The notes under the pieces were generated by a model. The model had not been told where the DNA came from. It was given only the letters and a program-made list of their open reading frames with translations, and did not search any database. DNA of 64,000 bases from Podocnemis expansa (Eukaryota > Chordata > Testudines > Podocnemididae). The position numbers were made by a program, and so were the translations under genes. The stretch is taken from contig ML682014.1 of assembly GCA_007922195.1 (NCBI GenBank), positions 807,027 to 871,026 on the forward strand, written 5' to 3'. This document shows, one piece after another, positions 37,401 to 50,048 of this stretch. The stretch's first letter is position 1. Each line of letters begins with the position of its first letter.

Positions 37401-37940
37401 AGATGAGCTGGTTCACCTTCATGGTAGAAATCAGCAAGGACATGAAAGTCATTTGCTAACCAACAGTTGACATGGAGATCTGATTAGGAGGATAAGACTT
37501 CATGGAAATAACTTTCTCTGCATTTCATATGAGGTTGAGATTTTTTTGTAATGTAGTCCTTATAAGCAGGTGGAGTACTTCCATACAAGTCTGGGTTGTT
37601 GGTTTTTTTTTTTTAAATTTTATTACTCAGTGGATGCCGTGACCAGCTGGGAAAGGTGTACAATGATAAAGTACACTAAGGTGATATCAGATGATTCTAC
37701 AGGAAGTCAGTGGAGACAATTGAGATAACCACTAACAATGCAGAAAAAGCATTACTCACACAACAGAAAGTTCTGTCTTTAAAAGGCAAAATATCTGTAA
37801 AGCCCTAGGCTTCTACAGCTCTTACATCTGATTCTACATGAAAATTATTGGATGAAATATTCAGTTCGCTTTCTGTTCGGCTAGCTCTCTGAACCAATGT
37901 TCATTGTCCACCCTTAACTGAACATACTAGGTTGAATTCC
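34466..37940. other. Non-coding block, nothing recognised
   Basis: AT-rich and largely free of repeats I know. 36,830-37,080 has paired words (cctgtgacaggcatgggtca and cacctgtgacagtcataggt) and resembles a slowly evolving non-coding stretch, though this is only an impression. T runs occur at 36,574-36,583 and 37,603-37,613. Frames of 60-73 codons at 35771-36209 overlap on both strands and lack domains. Confidence 0.5.
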
Positions 37941-37948
37941 TTTGTACC

Positions 37949-38398
37949 AATGGCTGGATTTACATATGGGCATAGGGGACCTATGCCTAGAGGCCCACAC
38001 AATGTGGAGGACCCTTTGCTGTGCAGCGCTGTGGGCGGGGTGGAGCAGAGCCACCCAGGGTCACAGGCCGGGCTCTGCAATTTTATTGTGAGTTGTGCCC
38101 TGCCCCTGGGGACTGGCTGGACTGCCAGGCTCTGTTCTCTTGCACTGCCCCTGGGCACGGGGTGGGACCTGCTGCCATACCGTACAGTATGGCTGGCCGG
38201 ACTGGCAGCTGCCCTGCATATGCCAATCAGCCCCTGCTGCCCCAGGGGGAGCCTCTGGCCCTAGTCCCCCACTTAGAGCTGGCCCTCCCACAGGGAGCAG
38301 GGCCTAGACTGTGGGGGAGGAGAGGCCCACATGGGGCCCCAGGCACAACCCGCCAGTGGAGAAGGCCCAGGAGCCCAGAAACCTGTAATCTGCCACTG
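37949..38398. mobile_element. GC-rich hAT-like element, about 450 bp
   Basis: The GC-rich block is sharply bounded. The left end aatggctggatttac and right end gtaatctgccactg are approximate inverted repeats of a CAGTGGCGGATTTAC-type terminus. The flanks tttgtacc (37,941-37,948) and cttgtacc (38,399-38,406) match at 7 of 8 bases, the duplication size of hAT elements. The left terminal C appears to have been lost or merged with the target. The interior is full of cccctgggg-type words and gives several long frames on both strands, which are composition artefacts. No transposase was recognised. Confidence 0.7.
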
Positions 38399-38406
38399 CT
38401 TGTACC

Positions 38407-40599
38407 AAAAGAAATAGCCATATACCTTATACAGGTAGCTAGAGAAGGAATTATTTGAGCTATGGAGAGAGAATAGGCAGCTGCATGCATTTGAGTCTCT
38501 TGGGATTGCTGACGTAGAACTTAAAATCAAAGTAATGCTAGTGACAGTCTTGAGAACGTTACAGCTTATAGCAAAGAGGCCTGCTCCCACTGACATCAAT
38601 GGGAGATGGCTACTGGGGAAAAGGTCATGCCCAAGTCAGTAACCAAAAAGGATCTGAGGCATTCGTCTACTTTAATACGTCCAGCGAAACCTACCATGCC
38701 ACCATGGTATAACAACAGGTTACCACACACAAACAACCTTGAGAACTGGTATTCCTGTCAACCAGTCTGTAAAACAGGAAGATATTTGCTTTATTTTATA
38801 TCACTGTTTATCCTTAAGACTAAAAAAGCAGACATGTAATCACCTTCATAGTAATTATAGCACTAAACAGCAAGTGAAGCATATAATTGCTAAACATTTA
38901 CAGCAGAAGAATATTATAATGCATAACAATAGAATTTTGAAACTGTGCTAGCAGCTTATCTATCAAAATTAAGATGTAGCTTTAATGCAGTTTATTAAAT
39001 TAAATATTTTTTGATACTTGATGAATTAGGTATATAAGTTAAAGGCATCAGTAAATAAATTACCAACACTATTCAGGGATACTCTAATCTTCTTGCAACA
39101 TGACAGCTCTGTTATGGTGAAGAGATTCCCAAAGGACAAAGAGGCTCTTCTCAAAGATATTGATTTACTCCACTGCTCTGTCTTCTACGTACTAATTATT
39201 ACCAGTGCAGTCCTTCCAATTAATCAGCTCAACTAAACAGTAACAGTAGTTCATGGTCTTTACATTCATTATGCAGATAAGTGACAAAGTCAAGGCTTCC
39301 TGCACAATTGCTCTAATTACGAACCTTTTTTGGTCATAGACTACAAGACTGTAAACAATAAATTAGAATATAGCGATTTGCACTAGTTTACTAAACAAAA
39401 AAAAACCATAATTCAAGAGTCAAGATTCCTCTTCTGAAAATAAATGGCCTTGAAACACAATGCAACAGTATAGTAGTAACTGGTAAAGGTAACAGAATTT
39501 TTCACTTGCTATATTTTATGGCATACCAAAATAAAATAGAAACCATGCAAGGAAATACCTTAGCTAAACAGACCAAAATATTTATGTAGAATAAGCCTGA
39601 TGTATGTAGTTAGAGTTTTACAGAATGGAGCATGAATAAATCAAACTATATTATAAAGGTCCCATTTTGCTGAAAAAAAATTCTCACTGGTTCTAATAAG
39701 CATTGCTTGCATCAATCTATCTAAAAAATTGACTCCAAAGTATACTGAATTGTCTATTTGTAGGAAAGGTTAATTGGCTAGCTGAGGACACAAGAAGATA
39801 TACTGCAGGCTAAAAATTGTGAACAACAGTTCACAAAATACTTAAGGCCTGATGTGCTATTGTGTTACATTTTAGGCAGCCCTAAACTGGAAAAGTGTCT
39901 CTAAAAAAACACTGTCATTTACATTAAAGAAGATGAAGAAATTAAATTTAGAATACTAATACATAATACATAAAATACGCTTGGACAAAGCACTGAACTG
40001 ACTTAATCTATGTTCATACTCCACATGAATATTCTACCAAAAGAGTTCATTGACAGGACTATATTCAGAAAAACAAAAATTTGAGCATATATTTGAAAAT
40101 ATTCATGGATAGGTGATTGCCTTTTGAGTACCGAAGATTCAAATATTTTGATGGAATACTGTTTCATCAAATACAAAATATTTCATAGGGACAACCTGTT
40201 TTCAACAAAAATCATTTTGGAAAATTTTTGAAAAATTCAACCTCAGAATGGAATATTTTTGTTTTAACTTTCTTGTACTAACTATTGTTTTATTACAAGT
40301 TCCTCATTTTGTTTTAATTTTGATATTATATTAATTTTATTATATATTTAACTGTTTACCATTTTAGATTACATTACACTGCATGGGAAGCACTCCTTTC
40401 AGGGATCTGGGAGCCATTTACACACACTAGCACAACCAGGACAGCTGCTGGCAAGCCTTGTGTTCACCCTAGTGGGTGGGGCAGGAGGCAGTACAGCCAT
40501 GGGGGAGGAGGTCGCTGGCTCCTGTGAGCAGCTGCTCAACATACTGCTGCGGTTCCCAGTAAAGCCCTGCAGTTCCACAGAGGTTTGATTTATATCCAC
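38407..40599. other. Non-coding block, nothing named
   Basis: AT-rich DNA. A degenerate palindromic core (cccactgacatcaatgggag) lies at about 38,586. 40,080-40,250 is dense in aaaatttttg/caaaat words, like part of an old turtle DNA transposon seen also near 6,830-7,000. A frame at 40399-40599 (minus) has no domain. Confidence 0.5.
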
Positions 40600-41240
40600 T
40601 GCTATTAATTTTTTATCTGTGCAGGGGTCTATCCATTACTTCCCTTGATAACTCGTTCATCTGGATAAACACTTTAACAGTTAAAAATTTGTGCCCTTTA
40701 TCTAATTTGATTCTTTCTGGCTTTAACTTCCAGTCATTGGTTCTTGTTATGTCTTTCTTCAGTAGATTAAAGAGCTCTTTAGTACCCAGAATTTTCTTCC
40801 TGTGAAGGTCCTTATACAGTAATCAAGTTACTCCTCAATCTTTCTGATGAAGGGCTTGATCTATTTTGTCAAGTCGTTCACTATAAGACATTTTGTCCAG
40901 CCCTTCGATTAATTTTTGTGATTTTCTATACCCTCTCCAATTTATCATCTTTTAAAAATGTATTAGTAAAACTGTACCCATTCTCCAATTATCAGTCTCA
41001 CTAGCGTAGAATACAGGAGGTAAAACTCACCTCTCTACTTCTAAGACTACAAATTTAAAAATATTCATCCTTAGTAGATGTTTCAACCATCTTCCTTAGT
41101 TACTAATGCACTGGGATGTACTTCGGCATCCTGATTCTTTCAAAATACAGAACAAATATTTATTGAAAACTGTTTTTTCAGCATCGTCAACAATTTCACT
41201 GTCTCCCTCTGGTAATGGGTCTCAGCCCCATATCAATGCT
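40600..41240 (-). mobile_element. CR1-family LINE fragment
   Basis: Read on the minus strand this is the RT C-terminal region and following sequence of a CR1 subfamily different from the one at 9.6 kb. Recognisable blocks on the plus strand are tctggctttaacttccagtc, attaaagagctctttagtac, caagttactcctcaatcttt, cattttgtccagcccttcga and gaggtaaaactcacctctct. These are the complements of the segments that appear in sense at 57.4-58.5 kb and 43-44 kb in related copies. The reading frame is broken by many stops. The 3' tail is missing. Confidence 0.75.
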
Positions 41241-42111
41241 AGGCTCACAATAATGCCAGGTAGTAATCGGTAACATTCTCTACATTTAGTGGCATACAGT
41301 ATATGGCACTTGTGTCCTCTAATATAAGGCAATATAATATCCATAATTCAGATTATATATTCTAATTTTATAATATTCATATGTCAAATCATCATGATAC
41401 CAAGGTAAAAAATTAAATATTACTGCACACACTGTGAAAATTACCTTGCCAAGGAGATACAGCATGACCTTCAACTCCTAGGAGCTAAGGAGGAATCTGC
41501 ACTCAACTATTCATACATATATTCATAATCCTTATATTACATTATGAGCTGGATATGCCTTTTGTGGACGTGAAACGCTATCCTTCACTTATGCACATGT
41601 AACACAAATAAATATTTACTAGCAGACCAATAGCATTTTCTTCAATAGTTAGTTTACCTCCCGCTGAAATGTAGGTGTTTTTCATCCATAAGTAGCACTG
41701 AAATTCAGGAATAAAAATGACTTAGAAATTGAATTGTCTTCTAGCAATATATTTAGTGCCACATGTTTGAACCCATTCAAATGTTAAAATGCATGCCTTC
41801 CCATTGATCACAGTTTTCTATTCTACAATTATATAGTACCCAATTTAAGGGCATAAATAAAAAACATAAGAATTATCATACATACCAAAACAGATTAGTG
41901 GACCATCTAATTCACCATCATGTCTTGGACAGTCTCCAAAGTTATATACTTCAGAGAAAAGTATAAAAATAATATCACACTTAGCTGGCAATATTTAGAT
42001 TTCACAAGAGTTTCTACTTCCTCCCAGTTGGTGGTTAATGTATTCCCTAAAGTTTGAAGCTAGATATCCTTGAAGTTTTCATCCTAGCTTCTATACGTGC
42101 AAATTATCATA
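41241..42111. other. Non-coding block, nothing recognised
   Basis: AT-rich spacer between the CR1 and L2 fragments. Confidence 0.45.
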
Positions 42112-42700
42112 TTATTTGTTATTTGTGTTAGCATATTATCTAATAGTCCTAGTTGTGGATCATAACTCTATTGTGCTAACTACTGTACTAATAGAGAATA
42201 AATAATCAGTCCCTGTTCCAGAAAGCTTACAATATAAATATAAAACAAGAAATAATAGATGGAGATGCAGGCCAATAAGAGAGTAAAAGAAAATAATGAG
42301 ACAGTGTTGGTCAACATGATAGGCAGTGGTCTTAGCATACCAGCTGCCTAACCATTATCAAGCTATTGGAGTTACCAAAGAAAAGGAAAGATTGAAACAG
42401 TGATTTTGAAGAAGCATGATGTATTAGTTCTTCAGATGTTTATGAGGAGTTCCTTTCAACTGTGATTAGCCACACAGGAGAAAGCATAAGGATGTTTCTT
42501 TGAGAAATTAACAAGTTGGCAATAGCAGCTGCCATCACTGGCTGATGAGAACTAGGAGTCAACATCTCAGTAGTGAGGAAGGATATAAAGAAGGTGAGGC
42601 TAAGGCTATAAAAGGCCTTGAAAGTAAAGATGAGCAACTTTTGTTTTATGCACCAAAGGGGTGGGAGCAAAAGTGGGCACTAGAGGAGCATAAAGAGAAC
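42112..42700 (-). mobile_element. L2 LINE, 3' half
   Basis: On the minus strand the frame 42670-42440 includes CIKQKLLIFTFKAFYSLSL, the decayed counterpart of the L2 RT C-terminal segment with IK.K.LVFT.K..HSLS seen at 56.5 kb. Downstream on the minus strand come blocks equivalent to the same L2's 3' end: tgctaagaccactgcctatc, ttgtaagctttctggaacag, ggactgattatttattctct and agtacagtagttagcacaat. The element ends near tgctaacacaaataaca. The coding part has stops and lacks the RT core. Confidence 0.75.
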
Positions 42701-42954
42701 AGTGATATGTCCAAAATGCCAATTTACATTAACAAAATTTGCAATAACATTTTGATTTTATGAGTAAGCAAAACTGCATCTGTGTCAAGAGGAGAATTTT
42801 AGTGTGAATGGATGGGAAAGGCCAGGTTATGCTGTAGCTGATAAAGTACTTTCTAGCATGGGTAGGCAGAGGTGGGCTAAATCTGCATGAGCTCATGAGT
42901 TAAATATGGCAGTATATCCAGAGTAACATACGCAGCAGCTCAAATTATATGTCA
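42701..42954. other. Short spacer between LINE fragments
   Basis: Nothing recognised. Confidence 0.4.
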
Positions 42955-43965
42955 CTAGGACCAGATGGTCCGAAAAGTCTTGAAGGAACTTAAATATAAA
43001 ACTGCAAAAATGCTAAGTGGCATATTAAACTAATTATTACACCAGATGACTAGAGGACAGCTAATGTAATTCCATTTTTTTTAATGGCTCCAGTAGTGAT
43101 CCTGGCAATTACAGGCCAGTGAGCCTAAATCCAGCACCAGGAAATTAGTTGAAACTATAGTAAGTTATAGAATTATCAGACTCATAGATTAACACAATGT
43201 TTTGGGAAAGAGTCAACACATGGCTTTTGTAAAAGGAAATCATGCCAACAAATTAGAATTTTTGAGAGAGTGACACAAAAATGTGGATAAAGGTCATCCA
43301 GTTGATACAGTGTACTTTGGCTTCCAGAAACCCTTTGTCAAAGAACCTCATCAATGGTTCATATAAAAGGTTATCAGTCATATCATAGGAGGGGAGGTCC
43401 TCTTATGGAGATCCTCTAGATGGATCAGCAACTGGTTAAAAGATAAAAAAACAGATGGTAGGAATAAATGGTCAATTTTCACAATGGAAAGAAATAAAGA
43501 GTAGAGTCTCCCAAGGAGTGCTGTTCAACATCTTCAGAAATGATCTGGTAAAAGGAGTGAACTCTGAGGTGGCAAAGTTTGAGGACAATACAAAACTACT
43601 TGAGCTAGTTAAGTTCAAAGTTGATGGTGAAAAGTTACAAAGGGCTCTCACAAAAGTGGGTGACTAGGCAACAAAATAACAGATAAAATTCAGAGTTGAT
43701 AAATATGAAGTAACTCACATTGGAAACAAAATCCCAACTATGGGTACAAAATGATGGGATATAAATTAGATGTTACCCGTGAAGAAAGATCTTAGAGCCA
43801 TTATGGATAGTTCCTCTGAGAACACGTGCTAAATCAGCAGCAGCAGTCAAAACAGCTAACAAAATGGTAAGAACCATTAGGAAAGGGATAGATAATAAGA
43901 CAGGAAGTATCAATAACAACGCTATATAAAACCATTGTATACCCAGACCTCAGCAACTCTCTATT
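42955..43965 (+). mobile_element. CR1 LINE reverse-transcriptase fragment, inactivated
   Basis: A long piece of CR1 ORF2 in several broken frames. The motif GNYRPVSLNPAP, a conserved RT block, begins near 43,105. Later text encodes FGFQKPF-like and EVAKFEDNTKLLELVK-like segments, where FEDN at about 43,581 stands in the place of the catalytic FADD, so both the second residue and one aspartate are lost. Then comes a segment corresponding to the KFNVDKCKVMHIG region (43,685-43,735). Multiple stops and frameshifts make it a pseudogene. The sequence stops at about 43,965 without the CR1 tail. It is of the same family as the copy at 57.4 kb. Confidence 0.88.
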
Positions 43966-46028
43966 GTTACAACTCGTATAACTCATCTCTTTATGAAGTT
44001 TTCTAAACTATTTTCATCAATAATATTGTGTGGCACTGACTTCCTCAGGTTCTGACACAGTGTTTAACTAGTGTTGATGTTTCTCCTAATATACTTCCAT
44101 GAGCTCAGTTTTCCTGTTGTAGAATCCTAAGCCACAGCAAAAGACCATTGTGGATTTCAGAGGTTGGGGTGTTTTGTTTTGGTTTTTTTTGTTTGTTTGT
44201 TTTTTTAAATATAAGGGCTGTATGATCAGGTCATCTGTATAAAACATTAACCTAAATGTAAATCATATTTCACAAAGCCTTCTGGCCAAATTATTCTGGA
44301 AACCAGGGAACAGGATCAATTTTAAGACCAGCGTGGACCAAAATTCTGCCTTAAATTATACACTTTACAATTCATGGACCCATACCTTGTAGTACAGATG
44401 TATTTGAAAGAAGAATTTTCCCTTAGATATGTACCTGTGCTACATACTACAAGTGGAAAACCATCTAAATTTACAATTAATATTTTAAAAGCATAAATTA
44501 CTGTGAAGTATTACAGTACCAATCTTTAGGAAACATTTGGTGTGCTCTGTTTGACAAAGCTTTGGAATTTTACACTTCATTGCAAAAAATATTTCTGTAA
44601 ACCAATGCATGTTTATATGGTGGGATTATGTGTACCAGCAAAGCAATATACAGATCCCTCCCACCTGCCTGTTCCTCAAGAAGGTGCAATAAAATGCCCT
44701 TCTGACACTGATTTAGCTACATTTATCATGGTAGAAGCATGGCAAGGAAAGCAAGCTCTGTCACTATGTCTCCCTCTTATGCACATGAGCAGGATAAAAT
44801 GAAACAGGATGAGGACTGATTGAAGCTTTGAGCTGTCCCTCAGCACTGGAACTAGTCAAGCTGTGGCACACAAAATATGGCACACAAAAATAGGTCATGT
44901 TGGGCATAGAACCAGTGCAGTTTACCCGTTCCCAGAGCAGCGACAAAGCTGCGAGTGGTGAGGAGATGGAGTCTGACCTACCCCTCAGTGGCAGTATAAA
45001 AATATGCTTCCCCAACTCAGGGCTTGCAACAAAGTTTTGAATAAACCCACAGCAACTGCAGGATTGGTTCTATTCTGAACTCCTTACTGAGGAAAAATTC
45101 TCATTGACTTTAGTGGACATTTTGCTCAGGTACCAGTAATTCAGGACTGGACTCACCTGGACCAAATTTATCTTTGGCATAAACAAAGTTAGCCCTAGTT
45201 TGATTCTGCCTGTAAATGCATCACACCTTATGGAATAACATCCTAAAAACATAATCTATTATTTTTTGGGGAAAAAAAAACTATGAACTATTTTTTCCAG
45301 TTTAAAACCAATGATGCAAAATTCTCTAACAATTATTTTTTTCTTTTTATCTCTATATACTTATACTTTTATTTTTTTCAGTTCTCAGCATTCTTCTCTA
45401 TTTGTATCGCTCTCCTCAATCTTCTTAATATCCTTTCACCTTCCACTGGTATTCTTCTGCAAAATCCCAAGTGTTGTACTTACCTTGCTGAGTATTATAT
45501 TCTAGTTTTGTGGACTTATACTGAGATTTTCAGATAAAGCTATCTATAGATGTGCTTTTTCTACCACATAGTAATTTAACAGTAGTTTGATATGTCAGTT
45601 TACTTTAACAATTCAAAAAATTCTTTGTTGCTTTGGACAACTGCAAAATCCTTTCAGCTGCTTTATACTACGAAAAGTCTACGAGAACAATTTTGAAAAG
45701 AAATGCCATATGCACAAATGAATAACCACTCCATGTATCATTTTCAGGAAAGAAAGTTCAAATCAGAAAGCAAATCTGTTGCAATTATGGATGGCAGCTA
45801 AGTGAGACTAGAATGAGGGCATTTCTTGTATTTTCCCCTAAAAATATATAAGGGTACATCAGCAACTTTTCACTAAAAGAAATATAGTGTAAAAATTGTA
45901 CAAGAGGAAAACAAAGACTATGAAATTGAAAATTGCAATACAAAACAGCCACCAGAAGAACGTATTTTGCTTACTAACAAAATAAAACATAAAAGGAAAT
46001 AAAAATCAAGCATTGCTTAAATACACAG
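43966..46028. other. Non-coding block with one palindromic repeat
   Basis: No gene. T-rich runs occur at 44,170-44,210. 44,800-45,010 is more GC-rich but unclassified. A degenerate palindrome (45,068-45,165) is annotated separately. Frames at 45283-45537 reflect T-rich composition and are not genes. Confidence 0.5.
45068..45165. repeat. Degenerate palindromic short repeat
   Basis: ttctgaactccttactgagg, attctcattgactttagtgg and ttttgctcaggtaccagtaa form two inverted halves around a cattgactttagtgg centre. Same loose family as 23,161-23,223 and 46,029-46,105. Confidence 0.5.
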
Positions 46029-46105
46029 GTGAAATCCTGTCCCACTGAAGTCAATAGCAAAACTTCTACTTACTTCATTACAGAAGAACTTCACCCAATT
46101 AAATT
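46029..46105. repeat. Degenerate palindromic short repeat
   Basis: Starts gtgaaatcctgtcccactga followed by agtcaatagcaaaac. The left end matches the gtgaaatcc terminus of the 63 bp element at 23,161-23,223. The right end, agaacttcaccc, is a weaker inverted copy. Confidence 0.55.
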
Positions 46106-46221
46106 CAACAGTAAATCAAATGATCTCAGAGCTAATCTAAATTTCTCTTTTGTTATCATAACTGATCATTGTGATCATCATGACAGGCGTCCTGGTTCCA
46201 GCTTCACAGATTGACACTTAA

Positions 46222-46397
46222 GGTAAATTTTTCAAAAGTGCCTCAGTGACTTAATAGCCCAAGTCCTACTGGGTCTTAGAAGCCCAAGTGCAGGAATTTC
46301 AGAAGCTGTGTTTTTGGAAATCTGTAGGATTCAAGATCCTATGTCATTACTAGGTCTTAGGCTCTTTAGTCACATATATGGTTTTGAAAAGGTTACC
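46222..46397. mobile_element. 176 bp inverted-repeat element (MITE-like)
   Basis: The left end ggtaaatttttcaaaagtgc and cctcagtgacttaatagcc pair imperfectly with the right end, whose reverse complement reads ggtaaccttttcaaaaccat then gtgactaaagagcc. Words of the form tcaaaagtgcctcagtgact are common in sauropsid repeats. No target duplication is clear and no protein is encoded. Confidence 0.6.
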
Positions 46398-46555
46398 ATA
46401 AGTTGATCCACACACAGTCAGTGAATAATCAGAACAAGGAACACAAAGGACTACAAACTCTTCAACAGTCCTTAACACCATGGCAAATCAAAGTCTTTCC
46501 ATGTTCACACATGCACTATGAGTGAAAACTTTGTCTAAGTGAATTACCTAATTAT

Positions 46556-46645
46556 GCATCTGATGAAGAGGGCTGCAGCTCGTAAAAGCTCATGCCCAAA
46601 GAAATCTGTTAGTCTTCAAGGTGCCACAGGACTTCGATTGTTTTT
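46556..46645 (+). repeat. Solo PLE 3'-terminal sequence
   Basis: catctgatgaagagggctgc, agctcgtaaaagctcatgcc, aaagaaatctgttagtcttc and aaggtgccacaggacttcga follow the order of the PLE terminus in element sense. The outermost tip (gactaacacggctacc) is missing. Confidence 0.75.
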
Positions 46646-49039
46646 GCCTAATTTTGGTCTCCTAGTAGTAAGAAACCTTTAATTATATTATTGAACTGAT
46701 TTGTAAGACAAGCTGATTAGTGATGCAATGGAAGTGGCTATATATGTATATACACATGGATGGACAGAATAGACTTACTTTGATTACAATAATATTTAAA
46801 TTTATATCCAGTAGACATACTTTTTATAATTGGTAGTAATCTGAAATATTGTTTCAGTCTCTCTACAGATCTGATCCTAGGGGCGGAGGCTCTTCTAACA
46901 AATCCAAAAGGAATGAAAAAAGGTACTCCCTGGGTACAACATTTCCTAAAAAATTGGGGATTAACATGATGCATCATATCGTAAACATGTGGGAAAACAA
47001 CATTACAAATAATTTATAATATTTTTGCTCCATGTACCACAGAAATGAGCACTAAGTATAAACCTAGATAGAAGTCACATTATACAGTGAACATATGAAT
47101 AATGCCCCTTTTTGACCGTGATGTATAATCTTCATCCACTGAGAAGATTTAAATATGGTTTGTATGAGGAAAAAGGTTGGAGAAGAGAAGTGAAGAGATA
47201 CTAGAATAGAATATTCTGCAAGAATTATTTTGACAAAATTAATTTTCTTTTCTCCTAGAAGCAGAAAGGACTCTCATGGATGTAGTGAAACCATTTTATC
47301 CTCCACTTCTAATTCATAAGTAGGAAAATGATAAACAGTGCAAATATTGTTTGCTGTGTTCAATGAATAAATATTTAGGGGAGCTGTTTGGTTTTTTCTT
47401 TGCTTTACCTACAGAATGTTACCATGTTATCGTAACTTCAAAGATCATTACAATGGATGTCTTCCTCCATCACTGAAAGAAACCCTAGCCAATTTGGGGG
47501 GTCTTGTTGGTTGATTCCATTTAGGATATATACAGAATATTTCTTTGATGCACCCCTGTTTCCTTAAAAAGAACGTACATAAAATTCTATTTCCTTCAAA
47601 ACACAGGAACCAAACAGCAGGAGATAATTCCTTTGTTCATAGTTGCAAGCCTCTTTCCATGCCAATGTTCTACCCAAAAGCACTCATTCTCAGCTTTTCT
47701 CCTAATCATACTGGAGTTTCTCTAACCATCTCAGCTTCCTTGCTGCCGTTTCTCTGAGCTTTTCACTGCTTCTCTCCTACAGATGCACCTGCAATCAAAT
47801 CAATCCCATACACCTGTTTGCCATCAGACATCTGGGAAACCTCTTGGACAGCAAAGCTCAATCACTGCCCTGGTTTGCTTATAGTCTATTAGCTACCTCA
47901 TTTAGCCTGCACAGAAAGTGATTGTCATGCCCCTCAGCTTCAATAAGGTGGCACGGTTGCCCAACCCTGAACATACAAGATACTAGATTTTTTATTCTCC
48001 TTAGGAAATGAAGCTCTCTACCCAAGAAGCTAGCCCTGCATTGTTTAGCATATAAAATGATGATCTAGGACTCTGCACAGTTGCAGAGACCAATTTCCTC
48101 TGTGCCCACTCCCACCACTGTCTACACAATACAGTTAGTGAACCATGAATTAGTTAACAAAATCTTACTTTTGTATAGTAATATTCCATAGCATTACATT
48201 ACAATGGGATTAAGGCTGCTGCAGAATACTTTACTGCACCAACAGTGCCATTGTGCTCATTAGAATTACCAATGGAGCAAGAGGTTACTCAACATGTATA
48301 AAAACTGACAGACTCAGGACCTTACTGTGTATGAAACTGAAAATTAATTTAGGCTGTGTATGAAACTGAAAATTAATTAATTTTATCTGTACAATGCTAG
48401 AGAAGTTTCACTGAAAAAACTCATGTTATCTCTCCATCAGTTGGAGAGGGGCGGGGTACCTTACACAAGATGCTGAACGTTAACCTACAATGCCCATTAA
48501 CAGGACTGAAGATTTAGAAAACTAAAACTTCCTTCATTTTTTAGGACTTCATAAGGTTTCTGAGGCGGCAGCTAGATTTTTTGGCTCCCCAGGATTAGGT
48601 CTAGAAAGGCAGCACTGAGATGAGGTCTCTTTGGCACAGTGAAGATGCTGAAGGGGAGCTTTGAGCTACAATCTGTAATTCTTACTGACTAAAATGTAAA
48701 AAAGAAAGTAGGCCTGTTACTGGAAAAATAATTTTAGTGTCTAAATCAGAATTGCTGAACATTTTGTAAAGAAATCATCATAGGCTAATATACATGAAAA
48801 CATTTTACCATTTTTTATTATAATGTCTTAAAAACACTTTGTGGAATTTTGATATGTTAGGAAGGATATATTGAGAAGGTTATATAGAGATAAATCTGGA
48901 GTTCTCAGAGTTTCTTGATCTCTCATAATCTGATATTATAAATGACCTCACCAGACAAAAAACAAGCATCTCTGCTGATTCTTACAAATCAGCTGGTTTT
49001 GACTTCAGGAACAGAAAGGGTAGTCTCACAGCCAAGGAA
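46646..49039. other. Non-coding block with one short tandem duplication
   Basis: No gene is seen. The tandem duplication at 48,326-48,379 is annotated separately. The frame at 47545-47757 has no domain. Confidence 0.5.
48326..48379. repeat. Tandem duplication, period 29 bp
   Basis: tgtgtatgaaactgaaaatt followed by aatt occurs at 48,326 and again at 48,355 with no mismatch over about 25 bp, joined by taggc. A recent local slippage or duplication. Confidence 0.9.
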
Positions 49040-49160
49040 ATTAAATGCCAAACTGGAGAAGCGGATTCTAACTCTACCTCTGCTATAGAATTCCTATGTG
49101 ATGCTAGGCAAGTCACTTAAACCAAAATTTTCAGTTTACCACTAATTGGATGTTCATCAT
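49040..49160 (+). mobile_element. MIR-type SINE 5' fragment
   Basis: ggattctaactctacctctg, then cctatgtgatgctaggcaag and tcacttaaaccaaaattttc correspond to the box-B-adjacent gactctgccactgac, tgtgtgaccttgggcaag and tcacttaacctctc blocks of MIR. Truncated before the CORE. Confidence 0.6.
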
Positions 49161-49451
49161 TTGACTTCAGCTATTTTGAGTCCAGATTTGCAAAAATCTC
49201 TGAACACTGGTAACTGCAACTGCTGTCAACTGGAATTGTTCTGTCCGTGTTTAAAAAGCTGAATAATCATGTCCTGTGTTTCTCAAGTTGAAGGTGAACA
49301 CCAAATTTTGATCTTACATTGCCTATGCCACATTTGTGCCTCATAGAGAAGCCTATGAGGAAACACACAATTTTGTATTCAGGGTTTAAGATATTATGCC
49401 TTAATAAAGCCTTTGGACACATCTTGAATAGAGAGGAATAATAAATAACTA

Positions 49452-50009
49452 CCGTATATAATCGGGTATAAGCCGATCCAGGCACAAGCTGACCCCCCAA
49501 TTCTGAGCTCAAAAAAGAAGCTAAAATTGGTGACCCAGGAATAAGCCACAGTCCCCTTTTGGTCTTGGCCCCTAACCCCCCACCCACTGCTGCTGGCTTC
49601 CTCTGGAGTTTGACAGCTTCCCTACCCCAAAATCTCTGCTGCTGCTTTTCCCTTGCCGTCCATTCGTCACTCCTGCTGCCCCCTGCTCTGCCCTTTCCTC
49701 ACTGCTGCCCCCCTCCTCTGCTCCTTCCCCACTGCTCCTCCTGCTGCCCCCTGGCTCTTCAATGGTGCCCCCCGGCTCCCTTCCCAGTTCCCTGCTGTTG
49801 CTCCCCTGTTCCCTAGCACCCTTTCCCTGTCACCTCCCAACCCCCGCTGCTGCTCTTCCCACCCTGCCAGGCACCCCCCCACAATCCCCGGTCCCTGTCG
49901 CTGCTCCCCTGGGCTCCCCAAAAACCCTGGGGCCTCCTGTCACTTTCCCCAGACTCCCCGACTCTCCCCCCAATGCCCGAGCCCTGCCGCCCCTTCCCTG
50001 GTCTCCCTG

Positions 50010-50048
<39 letters not shown>

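Noticed and set aside
37901..38599. Cluster of 70-145 codon frames suggesting a GC-rich exon or CpG island
   Set aside because: The block has inverted ends and an 8 bp flanking duplication consistent with a hAT-like transposon. GC content alone explains the open frames on both strands.
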